Shown one piece after another: positions 26,223-37,812 of a stretch of 64,000 nucleotides of DNA (its first letter is position 1; each line of letters starts with the position of its first letter). Source of the stretch: Heterobasidion occidentale (Eukaryota; Basidiomycota; Agaricomycetes; Russulales; Bondarzewiaceae). The position numbers and the translations under genes are program-made. Below the pieces are notes generated by a model. The model saw only the letters and a list, made by a program, of their open reading frames with translations. It was not told where the DNA came from and ran no database searches. The stretch is from positions 1,054,001-1,118,000 of the forward strand of contig JBCAQO010000003.1 in NCBI GenBank assembly GCA_039111635.1. The letters are read 5' to 3'.

Positions 26223-27450
26223 TCAAAGTCCCATTCTCTCCGCCAACGTCCGATCGCCGCTATCATGGCGCCTGCCGCCGGTCCTCCCACCCTTCCGGCC
26301 GCCGCCGCCGCCCTGCCCTCCGTTCCGCCGCGAAGTGCGCTCACGATCGCGGTCCCGATTGCGATCCCTGCCTCGGTCCTTCTCCCGGTCACGGTCGCGG
26401 CCACGGTCCCGCTCGCGATCGCGGGGGGCGGGGGGAGGCGGCAGTGGCGGCGTACGTGGGCGCGTGCGCTGGTCGTCGTCCACCTCCATTTTCACACCGG
26501 GCGCCTTGCGGTGATCCGGCGGCAGGACCGGCGAGCGCTCTGGCGACGCGGTGCTGTGTCCGCGGGTCTGCGCCGAGCCCTGCCTTTGCGTCTGCTGCGT
26601 CTGGATGCGCGGGAGCGCCGTGGTTGAGTTTGCGGGGGATATCTGGGGCTCGGAGAGCCGCGGTTTCTTGTGTGCGCGCGGGCCTGTCGGGAGCGGTTTG
26701 GCGTTCCCATTGCTCGTGGACTGCGGATGCGCAGGAACAGGCGCAGGCGCGGCAGAGTGAAAGTTTTGGCGCGTGGGGAGGTGGGGGTGCGCATTGGTGT
26801 TGTTGTGGTGCCGCCCGGTCGACTGAATGGCATCGTAAGACTTGTCTAGTTCGTCCCTGCACAAAGACGGGTGAGATGTGAAAGAAAAGTATGCCCCGAG
26901 ACCCTTACGATAGCGACGTGATGACTAGGTGCGATTCTGCGTGCGCGCGCGCGCAGAGTGTATGAGTGTGTATGCCCCGATATGGAAGAGCCGAGCGGAC
27001 GCGTCTGACATACCTCGCAACGCCGTCTCGAGCCTGTCGACCGCCCGTCGCAGTCCGCGGACCTCCTCTTTCAGCCGCCCCGTCTCGCCACTTTTCAACA
27101 GCTCGTACAACTCGTCGTTCTCCTCCTGTAAGAGCTTCGCGCGCTGCGTGAGCGCAGTAGTCACCGTGCTAGAGCGAGACCCCGCGTGTGCGTCGCCCGC
27201 GATTGTGTTGATGTGAGGGAGCAGCAAGGAGACCAATGCCGGAGGCAGAGAGACGGGATCAGTCTTGGACGGTCCTGGCTGTGTGGACAGGTACTGGCGC
27301 AGGTGGGCTACCTCATCCTAGGAAAGAGGTGGCGCTGAGCGTGGAAAGGGAGGCCTCAAACGCGATACTCACGTTCAGTTCAGCAAGTTGCACATCCCGC
27401 CGCCTGAGGAGCTCTTCGAGCTCCAGTTCTCGCGCCGATGGGAGGTCCAT
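26223..27450 (-). CDS. WTAP/Mum2-like coiled-coil protein (candidate m6A-writer regulatory subunit)
   Basis: Four exons join cleanly: 27450-27373, 27317-27013, 26936-26909 and 26856-26223. They encode about 340 residues. Residues 1-150 are heptad-rich: RELELEELLRRRDVQLAELN, then TQRAKLLQEENDELYELLKS, LKEEVRGLRRAVDRLETALR and ESHLVITSLSDELDKSYDAI. The order and wording (QEENxEL, then a helix, then an S-x-DEL block) resemble animal WTAP and the fungal Mum2 group. Those hold the METTL3/Ime4 RNA methyltransferase complex together. The rest is disordered. Its C-terminus is an Arg/Asp/Glu dipeptide run (RDRERDRGRDRDREKDRGRD) followed by Gly-rich basic sequence, as in splicing-related nuclear proteins. 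The WTAP assignment rests on pattern memory. A generic coiled-coil protein is the alternative. Confidence 0.6.
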
Positions 27451-28024
27451 AGCGAACGTGTAGGACTGGCTCGGGTGCGCAGAGGGGATGGATGACGGTC
27501 CGCAACAACACCGCGCAACTCCCCCCTGCGAGCCTCATCGGATGCCGTAAGCAGGCGCTACTGGACCGTGTTCAATTTCGGTCACCGTTGACAGCTTCGT
27601 TTCCAAACTCTCAAAGGTTGTTCTTCGAGCGCTTCGTACTTTGAGAATCGGCTGAGCCTGCGATAATTCACACATATTGACAAGGTGGAAGGTTTATATA
27701 TTGCACTGCTGAGTGGCAAAGATATGAAACCCAATTCTCCTCAATGACCTGACGTCCCTCAAGCCCTCAAACCAGAAATCCCGCCTAATGACCTCGACGT
27801 CTGATATTTCATCTGACGGCACGAATGGATGTCGCGAAGTAAGGGCGGAAGCCAACTTCCTTGTGCAAGAATTACGGTCGTGGTCGCAAAGGCGAATTCG
27901 ACATTGGTGTGTAAAGCAACGCGGGCCAGAGGCATGGCTTCAGGGCCAGTAGGCCAAAAGATGGCGACTTAGAGTTGTATACGAGACTCACAAGGAGAGC
28001 TCGACAGGAATGATATGATGAATT
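27451..28024. other. Intergenic: promoter of the WTAP-like gene and 3' flank of the 73-aa orphan
   Basis: I see no coding frame, repeat or RNA gene in this stretch. Confidence 0.5.
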
Positions 28025-28246
28025 CTACAGTCCGCTGAACATCTTCTTCAGGCCAGACTTGATCGAGCTCCCGCTGGTAGTCCTCTGCCGCTCAGGCGAC
28101 TGTCTGCTAAAGGAGTGCGTGACAAGACGGAGGTCTTCGTACATCGCGTAATTATCGCGTGGTGACTGTCCCAAAAGAGAGAATGGGTTGGGTGCGGCGG
28201 GAGTAACAGGGAAGGCGGTATAGGAGGTAGCGAGGGTGTGAGACAT
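28025..28246 (-). CDS. Orphan small protein, 73 aa, paralogue of the protein at 19321-19545
   Basis: I do not recognise the family. It is a single-exon gene encoding 73 residues. The core reads FPVTPAAPNPFSLLGQSPRD, then NYAMYEDLRLV, then a basic variable linker and the tail GSSIKSGLKKMFSGL. The corresponding core of the partner at 19321 is FPIAPAAPNAFCLFGQNPRD. About 29 of 73 positions are identical, concentrated at the two ends. There is no signal peptide and no cysteine. Upstream in the same orientation (28502-28487) is a near-identical copy of the 16-base element found before the other gene. A TATA-like CATATAAG lies about 120 bases upstream of the ATG. The two genes are in opposite orientations, about 8.5 kb apart, so this is a dispersed local duplication. 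Confidence 0.7.
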   Translation of the reverse strand: MSHTLATSYTAFPVTPAAPNPFSLLGQSPRDNYAMYEDLRLVTHSFSRQSPERQRTTSGSSIKSGLKKMFSGL

Positions 28247-29100
28247 TGTGATATGTGAGAACGATGGTGCTCAAGAGGAAGAGAGCGAGTTAGATGATCT
28301 GAGAGTCCTCGTTGGATGGATCGATGCTAATGCTCAGGCCTCAGGATAGGAGGTAGGGTGCCGCTCTTATATGACATACCATAGAGCATGCGAACTTGCG
28401 ACGAGAGGCACTCGAAGGCGACGGGCAACGCCAGGAATCAGGGCAAACTTACCTGATTTGATAAACGGGACAGGACACACCTAGAAGCCTATATGGACCC
28501 ACAAGGAAACGATGCGCCAACACCGTTTCCACTGGGTCGCCAAGGGAGTGTAAACGTGTTGGTGGTGCCGGAACGGAGTGGGGACAATAGCGCGGTATTT
28601 GTCCCTGCTTTGCCTCCCGACGTGATGCGCAAACATGGACAAACGACCGCGTTCCCATAAATTTTCGAAATCATCCTCCACCGAGTCCGAGCGTTTGCAA
28701 AGGGATCCTCTCTAGTATATTGGTGAGTCTCAGTTCTTACTTTCCTTTACTCCTTTTCGCTTTCCTGCAGCGGTGATGACCATATTATTCACACTGTACG
28801 AACGTTGGTGTTTTAACCTTCGTGGTGACGTTTTCTACAACGGTAACTGAGTTGCCCCCTTACATTTTCTTCCTTGCATCGCAATCTCTCTCAATATACT
28901 GACAATTCAATCTTACCCTAGGATCTTGCGGGTCCATCAGCTCCGTATTCTCAGGTTGCCCTCCGTGAAGATGTAATGCCGATGTTTCAATACAGCTGTC
29001 CATGACATGTACTTATATCTTATTTAAAATACACCGCGTTAGCGTACAATCTACTGAACTCAATAAGCATACTTCCGTCGAAGGCTCCATATAAGACGGA
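28247..29100. other. Intergenic: orphan-gene promoter and STEEP1 3' flank
   Basis: This contains the shared 16-base element at 28487-28502. A T-rich tract between about 28720 and 28920 has donor- and acceptor-like motifs but no protein frame. A short non-coding transcript is conceivable but nothing shows it. Confidence 0.45.
28487..28502 (-). promoter_or_regulatory. 16-base element shared by the two orphan-gene upstream regions (copy B)
   Basis: Read on the minus strand this is GTGGGTCCATATAGGC, one base different from the copy at 19018-19033. It lies 241-256 bases before the ATG of the 73-aa gene. Both copies point toward their gene. Function is inferred only from the shared placement. Confidence 0.5.
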
Positions 29101-29784
29101 CTATAAGGTGGATGACTGGTCTTCTTCCCCGGTAAACGCATCAGGCGGTATTTGGCCTTGAGCTTGGGTAAGAGCACCTTTCAAAATATAAAGGAAGGGT
29201 GCCGATTTGACTGGAGGTGGGGTAGTCTGATATCCGATGAGAAGCGTGCAGCGGGGACAGCGGAAGCGATATTGACGCTCATGTCCTCCGTGTGATCTTC
29301 GGTGTATGATGCGTTGGTGCCATTCGTGTTAATTGAAGCAGTCAACTGAGGCTCACCTTTCCACAAGAACAGGATCACCGGGCTTCGCATTCAGCTTGAA
29401 GATACGCGCCTTTCCATCGTCGGAGTCTTGGGATCGTATTATGATAGCTTCGTCCGTTTTTCGTCGGGGAAGAGAAGCCAGGGTCTTGTCTATAACTAGC
29501 TAGTGAAATTAGGAAATATGCTGACTTGAAGTCTCGGAATGTGCTGGAATGCGTTGTCCACTCACTACGAACTCCCCGCATATGCAATCTATGTATGGGC
29601 TTAGAACCCTGGATGATGGCGCGTGACAACGGAGGATAGCTCACAGTAGACGCGAAGAGCGGCAGCGGACGATGCGGTTGGTTGAGCTGATGAGTTGTGG
29701 TGAGCCTATGGAAACGGGAAGAGGGGGATTTGACTGACCGTCTGTGGAAGACGAGACCGCAGAGCGTGAGATAACTTTTGGCAT
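29101..29784 (-). CDS. STEEP1-domain protein (UPF0428/CXorf56 family)
   Basis: The start reads MPKVISRSAVSSSTD, the family N-terminus. A short exon with CICGEFV continues after a GTGAGT intron as LVIDKTLASLPRRKTDEA. It then reads ARIFKLNAKPGDPVLVER. A following exon gives RQYRFRCPRCTLLIGYQ, with the second CxxC, and ends FLYILKGALTQAQGQIPPDA. Two C-x-C/CxxC sites and the RQYR(F/K)xC block are the hallmarks of STEEP1 proteins. In animals STEEP1 promotes COPII-dependent exit of STING from the ER. Fungi with this protein have no known canonical STING pathway, so its job here is open; splicing or ER-export roles have been proposed for relatives. The exon 2 acceptor near 29690 is ambiguous. It is divergent from the Avo2-like gene, 251 bp apart. 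Confidence 0.8.
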
Positions 29785-30035
29785 GGTAATCAGACGTCAA
29801 GCAGTGGAGACAGTATCTCCCCGGTAAAATGAGACAGTCGGAGCAATGCGTATGGTGGTCGGGAGCAGAATGTTGGACAACGGGCGGCGATGTCGACTCA
29901 AACGGAGGTAAAATGCAAGATTAATTATTCGCTAATTCCGTAAGAACGCTCACGTGGACTTGTGTGGCGCACTGGTCTGCCTCTTATTATCTTTAGCACA
30001 GCTTGTTCTCTTTCAACTTCCCTTCCCTCACTCTC

Positions 30036-32083
30036 ATGGCAGAAAAAGATGCGACCGCACGGCTACGCCGAGCTGTTCAAGGTGCGTTTTCTGCAGCCCC
30101 GCATTGTCCACTTATGCTGATCTGTATCATCCAGAGAACAACCTCTTCCTCGTCAAGAGACTCATCCAGCGCACAGACATGCGGAATCCCGACACGGCGC
30201 CAAAGCGATACACATCACTGGCGTGGGCAGCTATTATGGGACACGAAGAGACGTTTGAATATTTGTTAAACGCGGGGCATGACGACGACGAACTTAGTCG
30301 GGTGTGTACCTATTGCCCCTGTTCTGCCCTGCATGTCTTGAATGCAGCAAATTCAAACAGGACTCTGAGAACAACACAATCCTCATTCTTCTGGCTGACT
30401 TGAAGCCACCAATAATAAGCCGATATGGTACCACCGATCCTGATTTCATGGGTGCTGCTTTGAGGATGGCAAGACTCTACTATGATCGGTACAACTTTAT
30501 TCTCGATTGGTCAAACTTGCAAGGGAAGACAGCACTGCACGTCGCCTCGCTAAAGGGAAACGAGGAACTTGTTCGGGTAAGCATACCCAACATCCCATCA
30601 TGATATATTCTCAGGCAGGACTGACAACCGCCCAGATGCTATGTGACTTGGGTGCAGATGTGGATCTGGCGGACGATCAGGGCAATACGCCCCTTCACTA
30701 GTATGTGTGAAACTTGATGGTATCCTACGGCCACTTGCTCAAATAGTGTACCTGGTCGACAGTGCAAGCTCTTGGGGCCATATGCCGGTATGATAATTCG
30801 CGCGCTCGAGTCTCAACCGACGTCCTCATCTCGTCGTAGATTGTACAGCTGCTCATAGAGCGTGGCTGTCAATTCGCCGCCCGCAACAACGAGGGGTTCA
30901 CTCCATCAGACTATGCATACTCGTGCGTTCCATCTTTGACGTCTGATCCATCTGTCTGACCCTGCAACCCTGATCTAGGTTCAGCACGCGTGATACTTTG
31001 CAAGACACAGCGCGGACACAGTATGAGCTTAATAAGAAGGCTAGACGCGTCTTCGCGCAAGCTGCGGCAAGAGGGACCGAGTGGGGTGGGTTGCAGCAAC
31101 TTCCACCCGCGAAAGCCTTGGAAATAGGTCGGGCGATGCGAATGCGGAGCGGATCTGGAGCCAGTCGCACAACAAGTACCTCAGACAGCGGGGATCTCGA
31201 TAGCAGTAGCCTACCTTCCGGTCAGTCCTACAATGGTCAACATTCTGCTTCCCTACATTCGCAAACCTCAGCCCCCTCATCGTCATCATCCGCATCTCAC
31301 CAAGGACATCCTGGTCATGGTACATACTCTGCAAGCAGCATTAGCACCTTTTCAGCTACAGGACATTCACCTCTACCTTCCCACTCCACGACATCTCTTG
31401 GCGTCAATCCAAATCCGGCATCCGCACTGTCGCCAATTGCAACGCGCATGCGCGAACAGGACGCAAGTGCCATGGAGAAGTACATGCGTCGAAACCGAAG
31501 CGGGAGTGCGTCCACGGACGTCAAGTCCCAATCTTCGAACCCATCCTCGGCAGGGCCATCTGCCAATGGTGATGATATCTCATCGTTACCTCCTGCTGGA
31601 ACCGTGCCATCGCGACGTCGATTGCGGACCTCAATGTCTGCTTCCCAGCTTCGAACCAATCCGAAACCTCCGTTCATTGTCACAACAAACGCGTCGCCCG
31701 ATTTATTTCGAAGTCGAGCGGGCACGAATCCAAATATTCTGCGCAAGAGCCCGCCCGTGTCATTATCCCCGCCATCTGATCGTACCGCCTTTCCTCCCTC
31801 ACCGAACCGTCCTCTGCCTATACGTGTCAGCCCGCATCCCGCAATGAGGGAAAATGGGAGCCATGAGATCTATACTGGTCCTTCCAGTGCTTATGCCCAA
31901 TTTCCAGAGCCTTCCAAGGGATCAGAGAACGGAAGCGCCAGTAGTTCGGCGACCACGAATGGTATGCCGACGCCCACGCGCCGGCTACCGTTTCATCTAC
32001 TGTCGAAACCACTCCCGAGCATCGACCTCACCCAAGGGAACTCTGCACATCGGCGAGGAGGGTCTATACCATCAATGCGGTAG
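30036..32083 (+). CDS. AVO2: Ankyrin-repeat protein, probable TORC2 subunit Avo2
   Basis: Seven exons: 30036-30081, 30135-30301, 30361-30576, 30636-30700, 30763-30787, 30840-30922 and 30979-32083. The N-terminal 180 residues are ankyrin repeats: KRYTSLAWAAIMGHEETFEY, QGKTALHVASLKGNEELVRM, QGNTPLHYASSWGHMPIVQL and NNEGFTPSDYAYS. A helical region (RTQYELNKKARRVFAQAAAR) follows. The long disordered Ser/Pro-rich tail has many SP and RxxS sites, for example RRLRTSMSASQL. Ankyrins followed by a phosphorylatable tail is the layout of yeast Avo2, a non-essential TORC2 subunit at the plasma membrane. Because ankyrin proteins are common, the Avo2 name is an inference from architecture. The 25-nt exon 5 is unusually small but its flanking splice sites are good. 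Confidence 0.75.
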
Positions 32084-32483
32084 ATATGGACACGGACGAC
32101 TCGATAGATGGTGAATCTTGCATGTACACCGGGTTTGTATCATCATTTGTGTACTCGGAGGGTTTCATATTCTTGCTTTGCTGCTGTTGTGTCGCACATT
32201 TTTATCGTTTACAATCAATTGTATTTATTCCGATCGTGTTGTTCTTGCTACGGAATGTACCCCCTTCTTTTCTGAACTGTGTGCCAAGTAAGTTGGACTA
32301 CCACGGAGAAACTCCTGTTCGGAGAAAGCCGATTACGACATCGCCCCGCATACCGAAGCTGCAGCGTCTGGCTTGGGTGCGGAGGTCGTTCCCGGACGCG
32401 TCTTGCTATATAGACTGCTCGCCTACTGCCTGCTGCTTGTCTCCGCGTTTCCCCCTGATCATCCCATCTAATCATTTGGTGTA
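32084..32483. other. Intergenic: AVO2 3' flank and promoter of the permease
   Basis: A T-rich 3' region is followed by a pyrimidine-rich stretch just before the permease ATG. No other feature was seen. Confidence 0.5.
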
Positions 32484-35101
32484 ATGGCCTTTCCTACGAA
32501 TGTAGACGCTGATCCAGATCCAACAACACAGATTCCATGGCCTGGCGCACGAAAGCGAAGCGATGACCGACTGGATCGCGGAACCAGCTCGACGCGGCGC
32601 ACAGACAGTGGCCATGATCGGCCCACATATCCAGAGAATGACTCGACGTCGACCGCCGTTGAGGATGAACCTACGAAGCGTCGGATGTCGACCATGGACC
32701 TATTTAATATCAGTATTTCCATGGCAGGAGCGCAGATCGCCTGGTCCGTCGAACTAGGGTGAGTCATAGCTTATTCTTTCTACTCTTAGCAAACCAATCA
32801 TCTGTATCAGGTATGGAACACCGTTCCTTTTGTCACTGGGCCTGTCCGAGCAGTTGACGAGCCTCGTGTGGTTGGCGGGGCCAATTTCGGGATTAATTGC
32901 CCAGCCAGTGATAGGTATGTTCTCCAGACCATGGCTATGTCTTCAAAGAACATGGACCAACAAATACACCAGGTGCTATCTCTGATTCGTCAACTTCCAA
33001 GTATCGTCGAAGATATTGGATTGCTCTTTCGACCATCGTACTGTCGGTGTCAATGCTCGTCTTGGCTTATTGCCAGGCCATCGCAGCTGTTTTCGTGGAC
33101 ATATTCCACGGCGGTGCGGGAGACTGGGACCCTCAACGTAACGCTCAAGTGAGGCACCCTTTTAGCAGATTCGACATCTGACTTATGATTGCAGGTGTCC
33201 AACACAGCCATTGGATTAGCTGTAGTCTCGTTCTACCTGTTGGATTTTGCTCTGAACGCCTTGCAAGCATCACTTCGGAACCTCCTTCTCGATATCACAC
33301 CTTCCTATCAACTTAATGCCGGAAACGCGTGGCACGGCAGGATGACCCATGCCGGCAACATTGTTGGATTCGGGTTTGGTACATCTGATGGACTTTGTCG
33401 CGTGAAGTGCCATATTAATGATACATGTTTGGCTAGGTTTTCTTCCCCTTGCAAGAATGCCTATCCTCCGCTTGCTTGGTGGGGATCAGTTCCGCAAATT
33501 CTGCGTTGTCGCTTTGGTGATTCTAGTTGCAACTGTGTGGATCACTTGCTACACGCAGGAGGAGAAGGAGCGCCCGGCGACTGAGAAGACGAAAGGGTGA
33601 GTTATGTACCTACGGATCTAGACGCACAGCATTTAATTATCGCGCTGAAGAAAATTCGGGGATGTCATGAACAATATTTACAACGCTATTGTCAATCTCC
33701 CCGGACCCATCCGACGCGTTTGTTACGTCCAAGTATTTGCATTCATGGGATGGCAAGCAATATTTATCCTCTCTTGATATTTCTCGCTCTGATGCTCAAA
33801 CAACGACAGGTTTCCGTTTTTGTTTTATTCGTAAGTTTCCGCCTTCATGTTCTAGCTTACATATTCTCACTCTTCGCAGGACTACGTATGTAGGCCAAGT
33901 CATGGCATACGAGCAGCAGATTGAGCCAGATAAAGACGTTGCGACTCGGACCGGAGAGTTCGCCATGCTCATTTATAGTATTGGTACGTCGTTGTACAGG
34001 TTAGCTGTCACAGATGCCGATAGACATCTCTGCTTTTTGAAGTGGCCGTTTCTGCGGGCACCATACTTCCTCATCTAGCTCGCCGCGACGCGCGCTTGCT
34101 TGCTGACGCCGAAGACGTTGATGATAACGCCGAAATGTCGCGCCTTAGACAGACTGTGCGCGCGTGGCAATCGGAAGCGGCAAGGAAGGGGAAGCCTCTG
34201 CGGCTTCCAATCATGCCTTTTCTACTGCGCAACATCTGGACTGGCGCCCTACTGCTCTTCTCGTTCATCACCTTTTCGACTTTCTTCATTACCAGAGTCT
34301 GGCAGGTAAGGACGATCTAAAGGTATTGTTATCCAAAATAACATACAATTATACAGGCAATCGTCGCGATCAGTTTTGTGGGCATTTGCTGGGCAGTGGC
34401 GTGCTGGGTTCCTTTTGCCATCATCATGGAGGTGAGTCTCTGTAAAGACGGTGCCGTGTCAGGTGCCTCAGCCCCTTCTCAGTTCCTCAAAGAGTTGGAC
34501 GAAGCAGCCAGCGCACCGGCTCAAACGAACCTTGATACGCAACCCCGGCCAGAAAGACGTCCCTCGCACACGCGAGCTGTCTCAACTCCAACCGTGCGCA
34601 ACCTTCAACAGACGGAGCGCCAACCCTTACTTCGTCGGCGCTCCTTCGATGATCATAACGGCAATGCGGTGGACGACGCGGCCACCCCTATAGCAGGCGG
34701 AACTATTCTAGGCATTCACAATCTAGCCATCGTATTCCCGCAGTTCATCGTAAGCTGACAACCCACCTTTCCCTCTATATTTGGTTGTTGACGGGACATC
34801 AAACCTAGGTTGCGCTCGTGTCCAGCGCTATCTTCCAAGCAGTCGATGCTGACATTAACGACGGTACCGACAGCGGTACCACTTATTTGGGAAAGAACGG
34901 AGTTGCATGGGTTCTGCGGTTTGGTGGTCTGTGCACCCTTGTACGTGTTTCATGTTCAACGGGTCCGTGTTTACAGTTTTTGACGTCCTCTCATAGTTCG
35001 GCGCCGTGATGTGTCGCATGGTCCCTCCAACGAAGACCGAGAAAGAAATGAGGCGCCGGCTTGGAGAGATGAGAGAAATGAGGAGGGAGACTGCCGCGTG
35101 A
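32484..35101 (+). CDS. Sucrose-transporter-like permease (GPH/SUT type MFS)
   Basis: This is a multi-pass MFS protein of the glycoside-pentoside-hexuronide cation-symporter group. The charged N-tail is followed by TMDLFNISISMAGAQIAWSV and the loop LGLSEQLTSLVWLAGPISG. A later block reads DFALNALQASLRNLLLDITP and NAWHGRMTHAGNIVGF, which matches the SUT signature around helix 4-5. VGQVMAYEQ and a helix near MPFLLRNIWTGALLLFSFIT lie in the second half. About ten exons are joined with intact frame. The C-terminus is FGAVMCRMVPPTKTEKEMRR, ending at TGA 35099-35101. A long polar loop with RPSHTRAVSTP and LLRRRSF phosphosites splits the C-half. It probably carries sucrose or alpha-glucosides with protons at the plasma membrane. 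The exact substrate is not visible from sequence. Confidence 0.82.
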
Positions 35102-35355
35102 CGAGCAGAGTATCCAGATTGGATTGGGGTTCCTCTGTCGAGATATTTTTGCTCCAGTTGTACAACATTCTGCTACTTCTTTGTTTTGGGTCCACGTCTC
35201 GTCTAACGCTGTAAGGCTACATGTTGTCCTAACCAGCTATGATGCACATAGCATAATCCCAGTCGCCGTGTTGGTGTGTGGATATCCCCCCGCATGCGAT
35301 GGGCATGACGACAGGTCCTCATTCGAATCGAACAAGATGTCGTATACTTTTATGA

Positions 35356-37812
35356 CTATCCAAATGGGAATGAGGTGACGCCGCTGAAAGAGAATGCATG
35401 TAACTTACACGATGTCAATAATTTTCTATGAAAGATGCGAATGGATAGGGCATTGTTCAAGACGGGACACAGGGACTTGGCCGCCTTGAGCTGGCGACTC
35501 AAGTGTTCTACGTCGTTGTCCCCCTTGAAACAGACGATAGCCGATGCAGCCTTCGCATGATTCAAGCCCGATACCTCCCAATGAATTGAAGCTTCCCCGC
35601 TTGACAGGTCGCCTGGGGTGAATTGAGTTTGAATTTAATACCTCAACAATTTGGAGCGCCCTACCCTGATTGAGTAATGGCTTCTCAGAGACGACGCCGA
35701 CGTCCCCGTCCTCCTCGACAACCGTTGTGCGTCCGGTATGGTAGAGGACTTGCTTTTCTATCAGTGCCCCTTTTGGAAGATCTTTGACGACGACGAAGAG
35801 CGTTGGAGTATGATTCTGTACTATGTCATGAATAACGCTCCTCCCTCAAGAAGAGAGTCACATACATTCCCAAGAGCCTTTTGACAAGCGGGACATCGTG
35901 TTCGTTTATGAACCAGTACAAAATGTTTTGAGCGTGGCCGTCCCAACCCCCACCGCTGGTATTCTGCAGGGCTTTGACGACGCGATCCACATGCTGCGAG
36001 GACAGCGCGGTTTCGTAACCTATTGATGGTGGGGATGGGAGTGATAGAGAGCTTGGGATCAATCCGATCTGGCCTGAAATGAAGACCCGTTCATCGACCT
36101 GGTCAGGTGCGTGATCAGTAGATTGACATCCATACTTGTGGGAGACCATATACCATAACCGCTTGAGAATAAGGTCCAATGTTGGCCGGTGCCCAGTAGC
36201 TTAGCCCTTGTACATGGAGTGCTTGACGGTCGAATGCAGAGCTTTCTGCGTAAGCGACGCAGTCTAGTTTGAGTCGTAAATGGGAGGGGAGGTCGACCGC
36301 TACGCAAGCACGGGCTGGAGGGCTAGAACCAAAGAATGTGGCGTAGACGGCGTTGATTGGAGTAAAAAGATCCATGGATGAGATGAACAAGTTAATGTTT
36401 GTCAGATGGGAGAAATCGAGGGAATATTCCTTCAGGCGATCTGACGAAATGGTGAGCGGAAATGGTAAGGCTGGGCTGTGCTGTGTCTTACCTTGGAGAG
36501 TTTGAAAGCATTCCCGGACCTCGTCTTCTAGAGATAGATCGGCATTTTCTCTGTCGTATGGATATCGGAGAGGGAAATCCAGTTGCCGTTGCGCTTGATT
36601 TTGGGGCCTATGCGTGTTAGACTCGGAGCCTCACATGTTTGACGGTTTGAAGAAAGTTTGATAGGGTCTGTGGCATTGTCAAGAGAGGCCGTCACAGCGT
36701 GAAACACATGCGAGTGCTCCTCATCGAGAACATCTGGGACGGCCACATTGAATGTTTGAGCGACAGCTTTCAGATCTAGACGAGCATCCTTGATTCGCAA
36801 GAAAGCAACCGTAGCGAAACCATTGTCCGAGTGGATGACGGTCTCCGTGTCTAACCTAGACATGATAAAACAGTCGCAGTTTCCGTGGATCGGGTGTCAA
36901 CGGTTGGACTTACAATGTGATGCGCTTCTTGAAGAGCGGGCAATCCAGAGTCAGCGTTTCGTACTCGCCACCTTCACCGCATATGTGCGACCCGTACAGA
37001 TCGTTCTATGGACAGGCCGTCAGACAGAAGCATCGACGTCAATTGATAGGCGCACGAGCTTCGTCAACAGAGGCTGCATTTGGGCCAAATTTTGTCCCAG
37101 ATGCCGAGTCGTCAAACCGATCCCAGCGACCTTGATGAGGATCGCTTCCATGCCTGCTTCGATCATCTCGGAAAGCAGTTCCGCCTGGTCTCTCTGCCAC
37201 AGATAACACAGCGGTGTCAACGACAAACGCCGGCATCTGAGCGCCAACATGGGGTCATGAATGCATGTCGACAGAAGGCGATCGCACTCACACATGCTCG
37301 ACGCGGACTCTCTGATAACTGGAGAGAATCGCGCCGACGGAGACGCCTTGAACGTCGGGGTGTTTGGACTGGAATGCGTCGCATGTTCAATGATCAAGAA
37401 AATATAATTTATTGGCGAATTCAGCATTACTTTGACAGTGGATAGCAAAGCATACAAGTCCTCCGTTTCATCCCCCTCCGTCCCCGCAAAGCCGTCGGCA
37501 CTCCGACCACCGTATTCCGATCCTTGCTCAACCGCCGTTCCAGAGATCACCCGGCGATAGAGGGGAACTTCCAATGCGCGTGCAACGAACTCTATCGCAT
37601 CCTGGCCTACAGTTTGGTAGAGATACGAGTCGAGTTCCTCTGAGCGAAGGCGAAGCGTCAAATCATATCATAAGTCTAGAGATTGCCGTCGGACCTTTGC
37701 CATGCTCGGGACCCAGAGACGCAGCGGCAACGAGGTCGTGGCCATTGCGCGAGCAGTGCAGGAGGTTGTAGCAACTGTCTTTACCGCCGCTGAGTAAAGC
37801 AACGTACTTCAT
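35356..37812 (-). CDS. DPH6: Diphthine-ammonia ligase (Dph6), with YjgF-type C-terminal domains
   Basis: This catalyses the last step of diphthamide synthesis on eEF2, amidating diphthine with ammonium and ATP. The start MKYVALLSGGKDSCYNLLHC contains the PP-loop SGGKDS for ATP. It is followed by GHDLVAAASLGPEHGKEELD, YQTVGQDAIEF, EDLYALLSTVK, VQGVSVGAILSSYQRVRVEH, TPLCYLWQRDQAELLSEMI, EAILIKVAGIGL and CGEGGEYETLTLDCPLFKK. All are hallmark blocks of the family. The C-terminal half has two RidA/YjgF-like regions, as in yeast Dph6/YLR143W. Six or more introns are visible. The last exon runs to a stop at 35356. A 25-nt GTAAGT...CAG segment near its end is too short to be an intron and is read through. 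It shares a 166-bp divergent promoter with FRS1. Confidence 0.9.

Noticed and set aside
29800..29960. Zinc-finger-like string CSDCLILPGRYCLHC upstream of STEEP1
   Set aside because: It has no start codon, stops close by, and lies out of frame in the promoter of the STEEP1 gene whose real start is at 29784.
35370..35400. 25-nt GTAAGT...CAG segment at the end of DPH6
   Set aside because: Too short for a fungal intron. Read-through ends cleanly at 35356.
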